Part shown: positions 33,901-42,235 of the stretch, piece by piece
Layout of the letters: each line of letters begins with the position of its first letter
Numbering within the stretch: the stretch's first letter is position 1
DNA from: CAZJFH01 sp964545205
GTDB lineage: Bacteria > Pseudomonadota > Alphaproteobacteria > Rhodospirillales > Magnetospirillaceae
Length of the DNA: 64,000 nt
Direction of reading: 5' to 3'
Assembly: GCA_964545205.1 (NCBI GenBank)
Contig: CAZJFH010000002.1
Location: forward strand, 62,001-126,000
Made by a program: the position numbers and the translations under genes
Notes under the pieces: model-generated
Told to the model about the DNA's origin: nothing
The model's database searches: none
The model's input: only the letters and a program-made list of their open reading frames with translations

Positions 33901-34311
33901 ATGAAGAGAGCCCGCCTCGCGGCAGCGCTGATCGCCGCCTGCCTGCCCGCCGCCGGCGCCGCCGCCGAGGCCGGTAGCCTCGCACTCGAACTCAACAAGC
34001 TCGAGCCGGTCGAGGATTCCTGCCGCGTCTATTCCGTCTACCGGAACGGCGCCGGGGCGGCGGTCGAAAGCCTCAAGCTCGACCTGATCTTCTTCGACCG
34101 CGACGGCGTCATCGCCCGCCGCCTGGCGGTGCAGGCCGGTCCGCTGCCGGCCGGCAAGACCATGGTGCGCATGTTCGACGTCGGGGGCCTCGCCTGTGGC
34201 ACGCTGGGCAAGGTGCTGGTGAACGACGTGATGGCCTGCGAGGGCCTCGGCGATTGCCTGGCGCGGCTGTCGACGGATTCGCGGGTCGACGGCGTTCCGC
34301 TCATCAAGTGA
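33901..34311 (+). CDS. Small exported protein heading the exbB-tonB operon, function unknown
   Basis: 136 residues with a signal peptide (RARLAAALIAACLPAAGAAA) and AAGGAG before the ATG. The mature part has four Cys (SCRVYSV, LACGTLG, MACEGLGDCLA), probably forming two disulphides, around a beta-rich FxN-like core (GAAVESLKLDLIFFDRDGVIARR). It lies 28 bases before exbB on the same strand, so it may be a periplasmic partner of the TonB complex. No named family is recognised. Confidence 0.75.
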   Translation: MKRARLAAALIAACLPAAGAAAEAGSLALELNKLEPVEDSCRVYSVYRNGAGAAVESLKLDLIFFDRDGVIARRLAVQAGPLPAGKTMVRMFDVGGLACGTLGKVLVNDVMACEGLGDCLARLSTDSRVDGVPLIK

Positions 34312-34339
34312 TGTTTCTCGGGCAAGGAAGGTCTTCTCA

Positions 34340-35077
34340 ATGGACTCGATGACGGAAGCCGCGGCCGTGCAGGCGCCGCAGGACGGCCCGGCGGCACAGC
34401 TGGCGACGCTGATCGAGGCGGGCGGGCCGGTGGTGATCATCCTGATCGCCATGTCGGTGATCGGCCTGACCATCGTGCTGCTCAAACTGTGGCAGTTCCG
34501 AAGCGCCGGCGTCGGCGCGGACGTCCCGGTGGCCGATGCGGTGCGGCTTCATCACCAGGGCCGCGGGCGCGAGGCCCTGTCCCTGCTCGAGGGCCGGCGC
34601 GGCCCGCTGGCCGAGGTGACCTCCCTGGCGATCGCGGCGCGTCTGCGCAACCTGCCCGAGGCGCTGGGCCGCGAGGAGGCGCTGCGCCACGGCGCCGACC
34701 GGCTGGAGGATCTGCGCGGCCATCTGCGGCCGCTGGAGGTGATCGCCTCGCTGGCGCCGCTGCTCGGCCTGTTCGGCACGGTGCTCGGCATGATCTCGGC
34801 GTTCCAGGCGCTGGAGGCGGCCGGCAGCCAGGTCGATCCGGCGGTCCTGTCGGGCGGCATCTGGGAGGCGCTTCTGACCACCGCCGTGGGTTTGGCCGTC
34901 GCCATGCCGGCGATCGTCTTCCTCAACTGGCTGGAACGCCGGCTCGACCGGCTGGCCCACGACATGGACAGCGCCGTCAGCCGCGTCTTCACGCTCGGCC
35001 TGGCGGCCGGCATCGACCAGGGAGAACGCGAGCATGCTCGACTGCGCCCCGCTGCCGTCGTCGCCGCTGGCGAATAG
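34340..35077 (+). CDS. exbB: TonB-system proton channel subunit ExbB
   Basis: 245 residues of the MotA/TolQ/ExbB family. First helix at about 27-50 (GPVVIILIAMSVIGLTIVLL), then the conserved pair LAPLLGLFGTVLGMISAF and GGIWEALLTTAVGLAVAMPAIV near 140-200. With ExbD it uses the proton gradient to drive TonB. AAGGAAGG Shine-Dalgarno sequence. Its 3' end overlaps exbD by 44 bases. A single such channel would serve the three outer-membrane receptors of this island. Confidence 0.92.
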   Translation: MDSMTEAAAVQAPQDGPAAQLATLIEAGGPVVIILIAMSVIGLTIVLLKLWQFRSAGVGADVPVADAVRLHHQGRGREALSLLEGRRGPLAEVTSLAIAARLRNLPEALGREEALRHGADRLEDLRGHLRPLEVIASLAPLLGLFGTVLGMISAFQALEAAGSQVDPAVLSGGIWEALLTTAVGLAVAMPAIVFLNWLERRLDRLAHDMDSAVSRVFTLGLAAGIDQGEREHARLRPAAVVAAGE

Positions 35078-35462
35078 GCGGCCGCGCCGGCGGGCGCTGG
35101 TCAGCCTGACGCCGCTGATCGACGTCGTGTTCATCCTGCTGGTGTTCTTCATGCTGGCCTCGTCCTTCCTCGACTGGCGGGTGATCCGCCTCGACGCGCC
35201 GGCGCCCGCGACCCGCGCCGGCGGCGCCGAGGGCGCCCTGCTGGTCGAGGTGCGGTCCGACGACCTGCGGCTTGCGGGGAGCGTGCTCGATCTGGCCGCC
35301 CTGCAGGCCGAACTCGCCAAGCGGTTCGCCGAGGATCCCGAGCGGCGGGTGCTGATCCGGCCGGATGCGGGCGTGTCGCTGCAGCGCGCCGTCGCCGCCT
35401 TCGACGCCGTCAGCGAAGCCGGCGGCCGCAACATGTCGCTGATCCGGAAGGGCGCGCCGTGA
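35034..35462 (+). CDS. exbD: ExbD-type subunit 1
   Basis: 142 residues. A single N-terminal helix contains the proton-carrying Asp in LTPLIDVVFILLVFFMLAS, followed by a periplasmic ExbD/TolR domain (DLAALQAELAKRFAEDPERRVLIRPD). Overlaps exbB by 44 bases and exbD2 by four, so the three are translated together. Confidence 0.9.
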   Translation: MLDCAPLPSSPLANRRPRRRALVSLTPLIDVVFILLVFFMLASSFLDWRVIRLDAPAPATRAGGAEGALLVEVRSDDLRLAGSVLDLAALQAELAKRFAEDPERRVLIRPDAGVSLQRAVAAFDAVSEAGGRNMSLIRKGAP

Positions 35463-35866
35463 GACCGCTTTCCCTGAAGCGCCCCCGGCGCCAGAACGAC
35501 GACGACTCTGTGCTGCCGCTGATCAACATCGTCTTCCTGCTGCTGATCTTCTTCATGGTCGCCGGACAGCTCAGCGCCGCCGATCCCTTCCGGGTCGATC
35601 CGCCGCGATCCGCCGCCGAGGGCGCGCCCGAGGGCGAACTCGCCGAAATCCTGCTCTCCGCCGACGGCCGCATCGCGCTGGACGGCGAGCCGATCCCGCG
35701 CGAGGCGCTCGCCGCGCGGCTGGCGGCGCGGCCGGATCCCGAGGCGCCGGTGCGCCTGAAGGCCGATGCCGGCATTGCCGCCGAGGAGGCGGTGGCGCTG
35801 ATGGAAATTCTGCGCGAGGCCGGCGTCCGCCGCCTGCGCCTGGTGACGGTGGCGGCCGAAGGATGA
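35459..35866 (+). CDS. exbD: ExbD-type subunit 2
   Basis: 135 residues from a GTG start. The helix reads LPLINIVFLLLIFFMVAGQL: the Asp of the proton path, present in the first ExbD as PLIDVVF, is Asn here (PLINIVF). The periplasmic domain is otherwise normal (PREALAARLAARPDPEAPVRLKAD). Two different ExbD proteins in one operon suggest a heteromeric channel in which this copy may be structural. Overlaps the tonB start by four bases. Confidence 0.9.
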   Translation: MRPLSLKRPRRQNDDDSVLPLINIVFLLLIFFMVAGQLSAADPFRVDPPRSAAEGAPEGELAEILLSADGRIALDGEPIPREALAARLAARPDPEAPVRLKADAGIAAEEAVALMEILREAGVRRLRLVTVAAEG

Positions 35867-36705
35867 AGCTCGAACGCAGGCATTGGAGCGTCGCCCTGAT
35901 CGCCGCCGTCTTCGTGCACGCGGCGCCGCTGGCGCTGCTGATCGAGGACAAGCCGGCCTCGGGCGCGGTCAGCGCCGGCTACGGCGGCATCGAGGTCGAT
36001 CTCGGGGTCGCCGGCGGCGCCCCCGGTAGCGTGGCGGCCGCGGAGCCGCCGCCACCGGAGCTCGCGGCGCAGCCGCCGGAGCCCGACGTCGTCGAGGCGA
36101 TCGAGCCGCCGCCGCAGGCCGTGGAAGCCGTCGCGCCGCCCGAAGCGGTGCCGGTGGAGAGTCCCGAGCCGGTCAAGACCGTGCAGGCCGAGCCGCCGCC
36201 GAAACCCAAGCCGCGGAAACCGCCGCCGCCGCCGGCGGCCAAGCCCCTGCCGCCCCAAGAGGTGGCGAAGGCGGTGGCGCCCGCCCCCGCCCCGGAGCCG
36301 CCGGCGGAAACGCCGTCCGAGCAGGCGTCGATCGCCGGCGCGGCCGGCAAGGCGGGAACGCAGGCGGCGCCGCAAGCCGGCTCCGGGCCGGCGGCGAGCG
36401 CCGGCGGCGCTCCGGGGGCTGCGGTCGACTACATGGCGCGCCTGCAGGCCTGGCTCGAACGCCACAAGGAATATCCGCGGGCCGCCCGGATGCGCCGCCA
36501 GGAAGGCGTCGTGATGCTGCGCTTCACCATCGGCCGCGACGGCCGGGTGCTGGCGCATCGCATCGAGAACAGTTCCGGCCACCGCCTGCTCGACGCCGCG
36601 GTGGAGGAGATGATCCAGCGCGCCAATCCGCTGCCGGCGCCGCCGCCGGAAATCGAGCTGGCCCAGCTCGAACTCGTGGTGCCGGTCCAGTTCCAGCTTC
36701 GTTGA
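35863..36705 (+). CDS. tonB: TonB energy transducer
   Basis: 280 residues. Short N-terminal helix (about 8-26, WSVALIAAVFVHAAPLALL), a long Pro/Glu/Ala/Lys region (about 60-160) that spans the periplasm, and a C-terminal TonB domain (about 195-280: ARLQAWLERHKEYPRAARMR, GVVMLRFTIGRDGRVL, LDAAVEEMIQRANPLPAPP). It carries energy from ExbBD to the receptors. Last gene of the operon; convergent with the AraC regulator gene. Confidence 0.95.
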   Translation: MKLERRHWSVALIAAVFVHAAPLALLIEDKPASGAVSAGYGGIEVDLGVAGGAPGSVAAAEPPPPELAAQPPEPDVVEAIEPPPQAVEAVAPPEAVPVESPEPVKTVQAEPPPKPKPRKPPPPPAAKPLPPQEVAKAVAPAPAPEPPAETPSEQASIAGAAGKAGTQAAPQAGSGPAASAGGAPGAAVDYMARLQAWLERHKEYPRAARMRRQEGVVMLRFTIGRDGRVLAHRIENSSGHRLLDAAVEEMIQRANPLPAPPPEIELAQLELVVPVQFQLR

Positions 36706-36770
36706 ACTCGGCCCGGCGCCGGGATCGACCGGACGATGCGCGGGCGGACGCGCAGACGGATGCGGATCTT

Positions 36771-37793
36771 TTACGCCGAGGCGGAGCGCTCGCGGCCCTC
36801 CTCCCGTCGGCAGCAACTCGGTGAAATCCCGTACTCTCGCCTGAAAGCCGTCGCGAAATTGGCGGGCGACGAGTACCCCGCGCGCAGCGCCGCCTCGGTG
36901 ACCGAGCCGGCGCCCCTTTCCAGAAACAGGCGTGCCTCTTCCAGGCGCATGCGACGAAGGTAATCGCTTACCGGCATGCCGAGCCGGTCGCGGAACAGAC
37001 GTTGCAGCGTACTCACGCTCACGCAGGCATGGCGCGCCACGTCAGCCAATGTCAGGTCCTGCTCGATATGGGCAGACATGTACTGCCGCGCTGCCCGCAA
37101 CCGCGCCTCGGCATGTGCCGGTCGGGTGGCCGCCGGGGGCTCGCCCGCTGCCGATTGAAAGACGCGCGCCAGCATTTCGAAGGCACGAGCCTCCCGGATG
37201 AGGCCGCAGCACGCGTCCCCGTCGCGCGCGTCGGCAAGCATGCACCTGGCCAGCCGCGCCAAGCCCGGCGATACCGGCAGGGAGAGCAGACCCCCATGAT
37301 CCCCCGCGAGCCGGCGAGCCAGACTGGCGCCAGCCGTGTCGAGCCCGGCGTCCTCCAGCCAACCAGGAGGAATTCTGATCCCCACCTTTCGCACATGCTG
37401 CCCGCGTATCCCGCGTCGCTCGAAGATGTCGGGCTCTCGCGTCGCGTAGACCACCGCCATCGGACTCTCCCGGCCCGCGGCGTCGCGACGCGCCCCGACC
37501 TCGTACCTGCGGCCGCCGACCGATATGGCCGCCCGGCCGCCGAGAAACAGCGTCACCGTGATCCCCGGTTCGCCGACGATGCGCGTGGTCAGGTCGTGCA
37601 GGTCGAGCGCGTCGGACATGTGGACCGTCAGGCCGCTGCGCAGCCTCCGCCGCGTGAACAGTCCCCGCACGGCGGGATCGGAGGGGCGCAGGTCCGGCGC
37701 CACCAGGCGGAAGTCCCGCTCATGGGCGAGTTTCGCGATGTCCTGCCACGACAGAGCGCCGTCCGTCGCATTTTGATCGGCTCGCAAACGCAT
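36771..37793 (-). CDS. AraC-family regulator, PchR/YbtA-like
   Basis: 340 residues. N-terminal sensing domain (about 1-220), then two helix-turn-helix motifs: LTLADVARHACVSVSTLQRLF and SVTEAALRAGYSSPANFATAFRREYG. The layout is that of PchR-type regulators, which bind a siderophore and activate its receptor gene. GGAGAGG precedes the ATG. It is divergent from the receptor operon at 37974 across a 180-base spacer with a Fur-like box, as expected for such a pair. The much longer open frame upstream of the ATG is an antisense shadow. Confidence 0.88.
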   Translation of the reverse strand: MRLRADQNATDGALSWQDIAKLAHERDFRLVAPDLRPSDPAVRGLFTRRRLRSGLTVHMSDALDLHDLTTRIVGEPGITVTLFLGGRAAISVGGRRYEVGARRDAAGRESPMAVVYATREPDIFERRGIRGQHVRKVGIRIPPGWLEDAGLDTAGASLARRLAGDHGGLLSLPVSPGLARLARCMLADARDGDACCGLIREARAFEMLARVFQSAAGEPPAATRPAHAEARLRAARQYMSAHIEQDLTLADVARHACVSVSTLQRLFRDRLGMPVSDYLRRMRLEEARLFLERGAGSVTEAALRAGYSSPANFATAFRREYGISPSCCRREEGRERSASA

Positions 37794-37886
37794 TTGACCT
37801 CTCCGCAAAAGCCGCCACGCCCGAGAACGGGTATACGAAAGCTCTATGCAAGGTGACGGTTTCGCGGCACCCTGCGCCCCGGATGT

Positions 37887-37903
37887 GAGAATGACTTGCA
37901 GTC
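37887..37903. promoter_or_regulatory. Fur-like box between the AraC gene and the receptor operon
   Basis: Read on the leftward strand, GACTGCAAGTCATTCTC matches the box at 19104-19122 in its first 13 bases. It lies in the divergent promoter region of the AraC gene and the receptor at 37974. Confidence 0.55.
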
Positions 37904-37973
37904 TTAACATCAAAAGACCAGGCGGTCGAGCCGCCGCTGTGCCGGCAGGTTCCCGAAGCAAAGGATGCGATAC

Positions 37974-39989
37974 ATGAAGAACGACACGAGAAGCGCCGAT
38001 GCGCTCCGGATCACCGTCCTGCTGGCGACCACCGCCCTGGCGTCCGGCGTCCTGTCCGCCGCGGCGGCGGCGCAGGATCCGTCGGCGCCGGAGGTCACGC
38101 TGCAATCGATCACCGTGGAGGCCGCGACGCCGGCGCCGATCCAGCCGATCGGCCCCAGCGAAGAGGAAATCGACCGCGAACAGCCGCAGACCTTGCGCGA
38201 TCTCTTTGCCGACGAGCCGGCGATCACCGTCTCCGGTGGCAGCATCGCCGCGCAGAAGCTCTTCGTCCACGGCATCGCCCAGAGCAAGCTGAACGTCACC
38301 GTCGACGGCGCGCGCCAGCAGAACAACGTCTGGCACCACAACGGCAACCTGTTCCTCGATCCCGGCCTCCTGAAGGCCGTCGAGGTCGTCCCCGGCGTCG
38401 CGCCGGCCGACGCCGGCTTCGGCGCGCTCGGCGGCTCGGTTGCCTTCGAGACCAAGGACGCCGTCGACCTGCTGCTGCCCGGCAAGTCCATCGGCGGACG
38501 GCTCACGACGACCTACGACACCAATCCCGACGCCATCCGCGGCACCATCGCGGGCTACGGGGCGGCGCAAGGCTTCGACGTGCTCGGCCTGATCACGCGC
38601 GAGCGTGGCGACGACTACGAGAACGGCGACGGCGACGTCGAACCCGGCACCGACACAGACCTGATCGACGTCCTCGGCAAGGTCGGCTACGTGTCCCCCG
38701 ACGGGCACGCCTTCAAGTTCAGCGCCGAGTATCTCAACGACGACACCGTCCGCCGGCTGCGGCCCAACATGGGCCTCGTGACCACCGAGATGAACCGCAA
38801 CGATCTGACCCGCACGACGCTGACGGCGAAGTATTCGACGACGCAGCCGACGGCGCTGTTCGATCCCGAAGCCTCTCTGTACTACAACAAATACGAACTG
38901 AAGCGGCCCAACGAGAGCGGCTATGTGCGGCCGTCCGGCGACTTCAACTCGGAGGTGGAGACCATCGGCGGCAAACTGCAGAACACCTTTCTGGTGCCCC
39001 TCGGCAGCCTGACCGTCGGCGCCGATTTCGCGCATGACGAGATGGCGGTCGAACGCTTTCACTTCCCCACCGACGCGGCCGAGGAGATCACCCAGGCCGG
39101 ACTGTTCGCCCAGGCGCGGCTGGAGCCGATCGAGCGCCTTTCCGTGTCGACCGGCCTGCGCGGCGACATCCAGCGCTACGAGGCGGTGGACGGCCAGACC
39201 TTCGAGAACGCCGGGCTCAGTCCCAACGTCTCGGCGGAGTACGCGCTGACGGACTGGCTGTCCGCGTTCGGCGGCTACAGCTATGTGTGGGGCGGCCTCG
39301 AGGCGTCGGAAACGGCTCTGTTCCATGCCCTGAACTACACCTACGATTCGGACCTCGAGCCGACCAGGTCCCATAACCTGCGCGCCGGTCTGCGCACCGA
39401 CTATCAGGGCTTCGGCTTCGAGGCCGCCTATTTCCGCACGCGGATGCACGACGTCATGGAATTCGCGGATTTCAATTTCAGGGCCAGGACGGCGAGACGC
39501 GTCAACGGCGAGGACCTGGAGAGCCGCGGCTTCGACGTCATCGCCTCCTACAGCGTCGCGAGCGGCGGCGTCAGCGCCAAATACACCCACACCGACGTCA
39601 CATACGGCGACCGCATCGCCCTGCCGAGCGACTACAACATGGGCGTCGCGGTCGGCGACGTCGTGACGGCCAGCGGCTATTACGTCTACGCGCCGGCGAA
39701 CCTGACGCTGGGCGCGTCGGCCCAGCACGCCTTCGCGTTCGAGCATTCCGACCTGCGCGACAACGGCTTCGAGGACCTCGACGACTACACGGTGGTCGAC
39801 CTGTTCGCCGAGTGGACCCCCGAGCCGTTGGCGCCGCACCTGACCGTGCGCGCCGAGGCCAACAACGTGTTCGACGCCGCCTATGTCAGCCGAGCCAGCT
39901 ACGGTCAGTGGTCGGCGCGGGGGCGTTCGGTGAGCCCGGTCCTCGAACCCGGCCGCTCGTTCCTGCTGTCCTCCACCATCCGCTTCTGA
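37974..39989 (+). CDS. TonB-dependent haem/siderophore receptor
   Basis: 671 residues. Signal peptide (TVLLATTALASGVLSAAAAA), no STN domain, plug with FVHGIAQSKLNVTVDGARQ, NNVWHHNGNLFLDPGLLKAVEV and GALGGSVAFETKDAVDLL, barrel ending SSTIRF. The VDGARQ...HHNGNLFLDP plug is typical of the haemoglobin/haem-type receptor subfamily, but the AraC regulator and FepBDC-like genes also fit a siderophore. The second ATG (37974) has AAAGGA at the proper distance. First gene of a five-gene rightward operon. Confidence 0.85.
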   Translation: MKNDTRSADALRITVLLATTALASGVLSAAAAAQDPSAPEVTLQSITVEAATPAPIQPIGPSEEEIDREQPQTLRDLFADEPAITVSGGSIAAQKLFVHGIAQSKLNVTVDGARQQNNVWHHNGNLFLDPGLLKAVEVVPGVAPADAGFGALGGSVAFETKDAVDLLLPGKSIGGRLTTTYDTNPDAIRGTIAGYGAAQGFDVLGLITRERGDDYENGDGDVEPGTDTDLIDVLGKVGYVSPDGHAFKFSAEYLNDDTVRRLRPNMGLVTTEMNRNDLTRTTLTAKYSTTQPTALFDPEASLYYNKYELKRPNESGYVRPSGDFNSEVETIGGKLQNTFLVPLGSLTVGADFAHDEMAVERFHFPTDAAEEITQAGLFAQARLEPIERLSVSTGLRGDIQRYEAVDGQTFENAGLSPNVSAEYALTDWLSAFGGYSYVWGGLEASETALFHALNYTYDSDLEPTRSHNLRAGLRTDYQGFGFEAAYFRTRMHDVMEFADFNFRARTARRVNGEDLESRGFDVIASYSVASGGVSAKYTHTDVTYGDRIALPSDYNMGVAVGDVVTASGYYVYAPANLTLGASAQHAFAFEHSDLRDNGFEDLDDYTVVDLFAEWTPEPLAPHLTVRAEANNVFDAAYVSRASYGQWSARGRSVSPVLEPGRSFLLSSTIRF

Positions 39990-39998
39990 GTCCTCCGC

Positions 39999-40029
39999 GA
40001 GCGGCCCGGCCGACAAGGTCGGGCCGCCC
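39999..40029 (+). other. Intercistronic hairpin after the receptor
   Basis: GCGGCCCGGCCGAC / GTCGGGCCGC can pair with a short AAG loop. It lies between receptor and binding-protein genes and could make the receptor more abundant than the ABC proteins by processing or partial termination. Confidence 0.5.
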
Positions 40030-40052
40030 CGATCGATCGAGACGTCCGAGAC

Positions 40053-41180
40053 ATGATCCGCAACCTGAACCTTCTGCTGACCGCGGCCGCGGCTTTCGTC
40101 ATGGTCGCTTTCGCTTCCCCCGCCGACGCCCGCACGGTCCTCGACCTGGCCGGCCGAACGGTGACCTTGCCCGAGACGGTGGGCAGGATCGTCCTCGGCG
40201 AAGGGCGCCTGGTCTCCGCGATCGCCATTCTCGATCGCGATGCGCCCCTGCGGCGGGTGGTCGGGATGATGGGCGACTTCGAGGTCCTCGATCCCGACGG
40301 CTATGCGCTGTGGCGCGCCGCCTTCCCGGAGATCGAACGGATCGAGGCGGTGGGACAGCTCTCGCCGGACAGTTTCAGCGTCGAGAAGACCATCGCGCTG
40401 AAGCCGGACCTGGCGGTGTTCGGGCTGGCCGGTCACGGCCCCGGGACCGACAACACGACGGTGGTCGCGCAACTGGAGGCCGCCGGAATCCCCGTCGTGT
40501 TCGTCGACTTCTTTCTCGACCCGCTCGCCAACACCCCGCCCAGCATGGCGCTGCTCGGCGAAGCGCTCGGCCGGCAACCGCAGGCGGCCGCCTTCATCGA
40601 GGCCATCGAGGCCGCGCGCGAGCGGGTCTCCGCGAAACTCGCCGGAGTGACGGAACGGCCCCTGGTCTTTCTCGAGAACCGCGTCGGTCTCGGGCAGGAT
40701 TGCTGCGCCAGCGTCGGCCACGGCGTGCTCGCGACCATGATCGAAGCGGCGGGCGGGCGCAATCTGGCGGCGCCGCTCATTCCCGGGCGCATCGGCATCG
40801 TCAGCATCGAGCACCTGCTGACCGACCAGCCCGACATCTGGGTCGGAACGGCGATCGGCAGCCGCGCCGCCGAGGGCCATGCCAACGGCCGCATCGTGCT
40901 CGGCCCCGGCGTTCCCGCCGCGCTGGCGACGCACAGCTTCGCCGACACCTTGAACCGCACCGGCGTGCGGGAGTTGAGCGCGGTGCGCGACGGCCGGGCG
41001 CATGCGCTGTGGCATCATTTCTTCCACGGGCCGTTCAACGTCGTCGCGCTGCACCTGATGGCCAAATGGTTCCACCCCGAGACGTTCGCCGACCTCGACC
41101 CGGCCGAAACGCTGAACGAGGTGATGCTCCGGTTCCAGCCGGTGGGCTTGGCAGGCACCTACTGGACGGATCCGCGATGA
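40053..41180 (+). CDS. Iron-complex periplasmic binding protein
   Basis: 375 residues with a signal peptide (LLLTAAAAFVMVAFASPADA). Class-III binding-protein features: RTVLDLAGRTVTLPETVGRI, EKTIALKPDLAVFGLAG, and a late HFFHGPFNVVALHLMAKWFHP. A Cys pair (QDCCASVG) near residue 212 is unusual for the family and might contact haem or form a disulphide. The stop overlaps the permease ATG (ATGA). It hands the ligand brought by the 37974 receptor to the permease. Confidence 0.85.
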   Translation: MIRNLNLLLTAAAAFVMVAFASPADARTVLDLAGRTVTLPETVGRIVLGEGRLVSAIAILDRDAPLRRVVGMMGDFEVLDPDGYALWRAAFPEIERIEAVGQLSPDSFSVEKTIALKPDLAVFGLAGHGPGTDNTTVVAQLEAAGIPVVFVDFFLDPLANTPPSMALLGEALGRQPQAAAFIEAIEAARERVSAKLAGVTERPLVFLENRVGLGQDCCASVGHGVLATMIEAAGGRNLAAPLIPGRIGIVSIEHLLTDQPDIWVGTAIGSRAAEGHANGRIVLGPGVPAALATHSFADTLNRTGVRELSAVRDGRAHALWHHFFHGPFNVVALHLMAKWFHPETFADLDPAETLNEVMLRFQPVGLAGTYWTDPR

Positions 41181-42235
41181 ACGTCGCCCTTGCCGCGACG
41201 CTCGGACGCGCCTACGCCCGTCGCACCCGCGGCCGGGCACTGACGCTGCTGGGCCTCGCCCTGGTGCTGGTCGCATCGCTGCTGCTCGACCTGACGACGG
41301 GGGCATCCGACCTGCCGCTGGCGACGGTGCTGACCGGCCTTTGGGACCCGGCCGCCGTCGAGGTCGGCGTGCGGGTCATTCTGTGGGACGTCCGCCTGCC
41401 TCAGGCCGCCATGGCTGTCCTGGTCGGCGCGGCGCTCGGCCTCGCCGGGGCGGAGATGCAGACCGTGCTCGACAATCCGCTGGCGAGTCCCTTCACGCTC
41501 GGCATCTCCAATGCCGCGACCCTCGGCGCCGCCGTCGCGATCGTCGCCGGCCTGCACATTCCGCTGCTGGGGCCGGAGTGGACGGTCGCCTTCGCCGCCT
41601 TCGTCTGCGCGATGGCTGCGACCCTTCTGGTGCAGGCCCTCGCCCGGATGCAGGGCGTCGGCGGCGGAAGGGAGAACCTGATCCTGTTCGGCATCGCCAT
41701 GGTCTTCGCGCTCAACGCCTTGCTGTGGCTGGTGCAGTTCCTGGCCTCGGCCGACGCGCTGCAGCAGATCGTCTTCTGGACCATGGGCAGCCTCGGCCGC
41801 TCGACTCCGACCAACGTCGCCCTGCTCGCGGTCGTCGTCGCCCTGTGCCTTCCGGCGGCGATGCGCCACGTCTGGGCGATGACGGCGTTGCGCGCCGGCG
41901 AGGAGCACGCCCAGAGCTTGGGGATCGCGGTCGGTCGGCTGCGCATCCTCGTGCTGCTGCGGGTCAGCCTGCTGGCCGGGGTGGCGCTCTCCTTCGTCGG
42001 GACCATCAGCTTCATCGGCCTGGTCGGGCCGCACATCGCCCGCCTGGCGCTTGGCGAGGACCATCGCTTCTATCTGCCGGGAGCGGCGCTCGCCGGCGCC
42101 GTCGTGCTGTCGCTGTCGTCGGTGGTCAGCAAGAGCATCGTGCCCGGCCTGGTGCTGCCGGTCGGAATCGTCACGGCCCTGGTCGGCATACCGCTGTTCG
42201 TCGCGCTGATCCTCGTTCAGAGGGGCCGCTCATGA
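41177..42235 (+). CDS. FecCD-type iron-complex ABC permease
   Basis: 352 residues, about ten membrane helices, a single FecCD half unlike the fused FhuB at 13106. Conserved segments are LDNPLASPFTLGISNAATLGA near 97-117 and GTISFIGLVGPHIARL near 275. It would work as a homodimer. Overlaps both neighbours by four bases. Confidence 0.92.
   Translation: MNVALAATLGRAYARRTRGRALTLLGLALVLVASLLLDLTTGASDLPLATVLTGLWDPAAVEVGVRVILWDVRLPQAAMAVLVGAALGLAGAEMQTVLDNPLASPFTLGISNAATLGAAVAIVAGLHIPLLGPEWTVAFAAFVCAMAATLLVQALARMQGVGGGRENLILFGIAMVFALNALLWLVQFLASADALQQIVFWTMGSLGRSTPTNVALLAVVVALCLPAAMRHVWAMTALRAGEEHAQSLGIAVGRLRILVLLRVSLLAGVALSFVGTISFIGLVGPHIARLALGEDHRFYLPGAALAGAVVLSLSSVVSKSIVPGLVLPVGIVTALVGIPLFVALILVQRGRS

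Noticed and set aside
36771..41306. A 1511-codon leftward open frame
   Set aside because: Only its last 340 codons (AraC regulator) are real. The rest is antisense to a clear TonB receptor and binding-protein gene and reads as low-complexity His/Arg/Val-rich sequence typical of GC-driven shadows.
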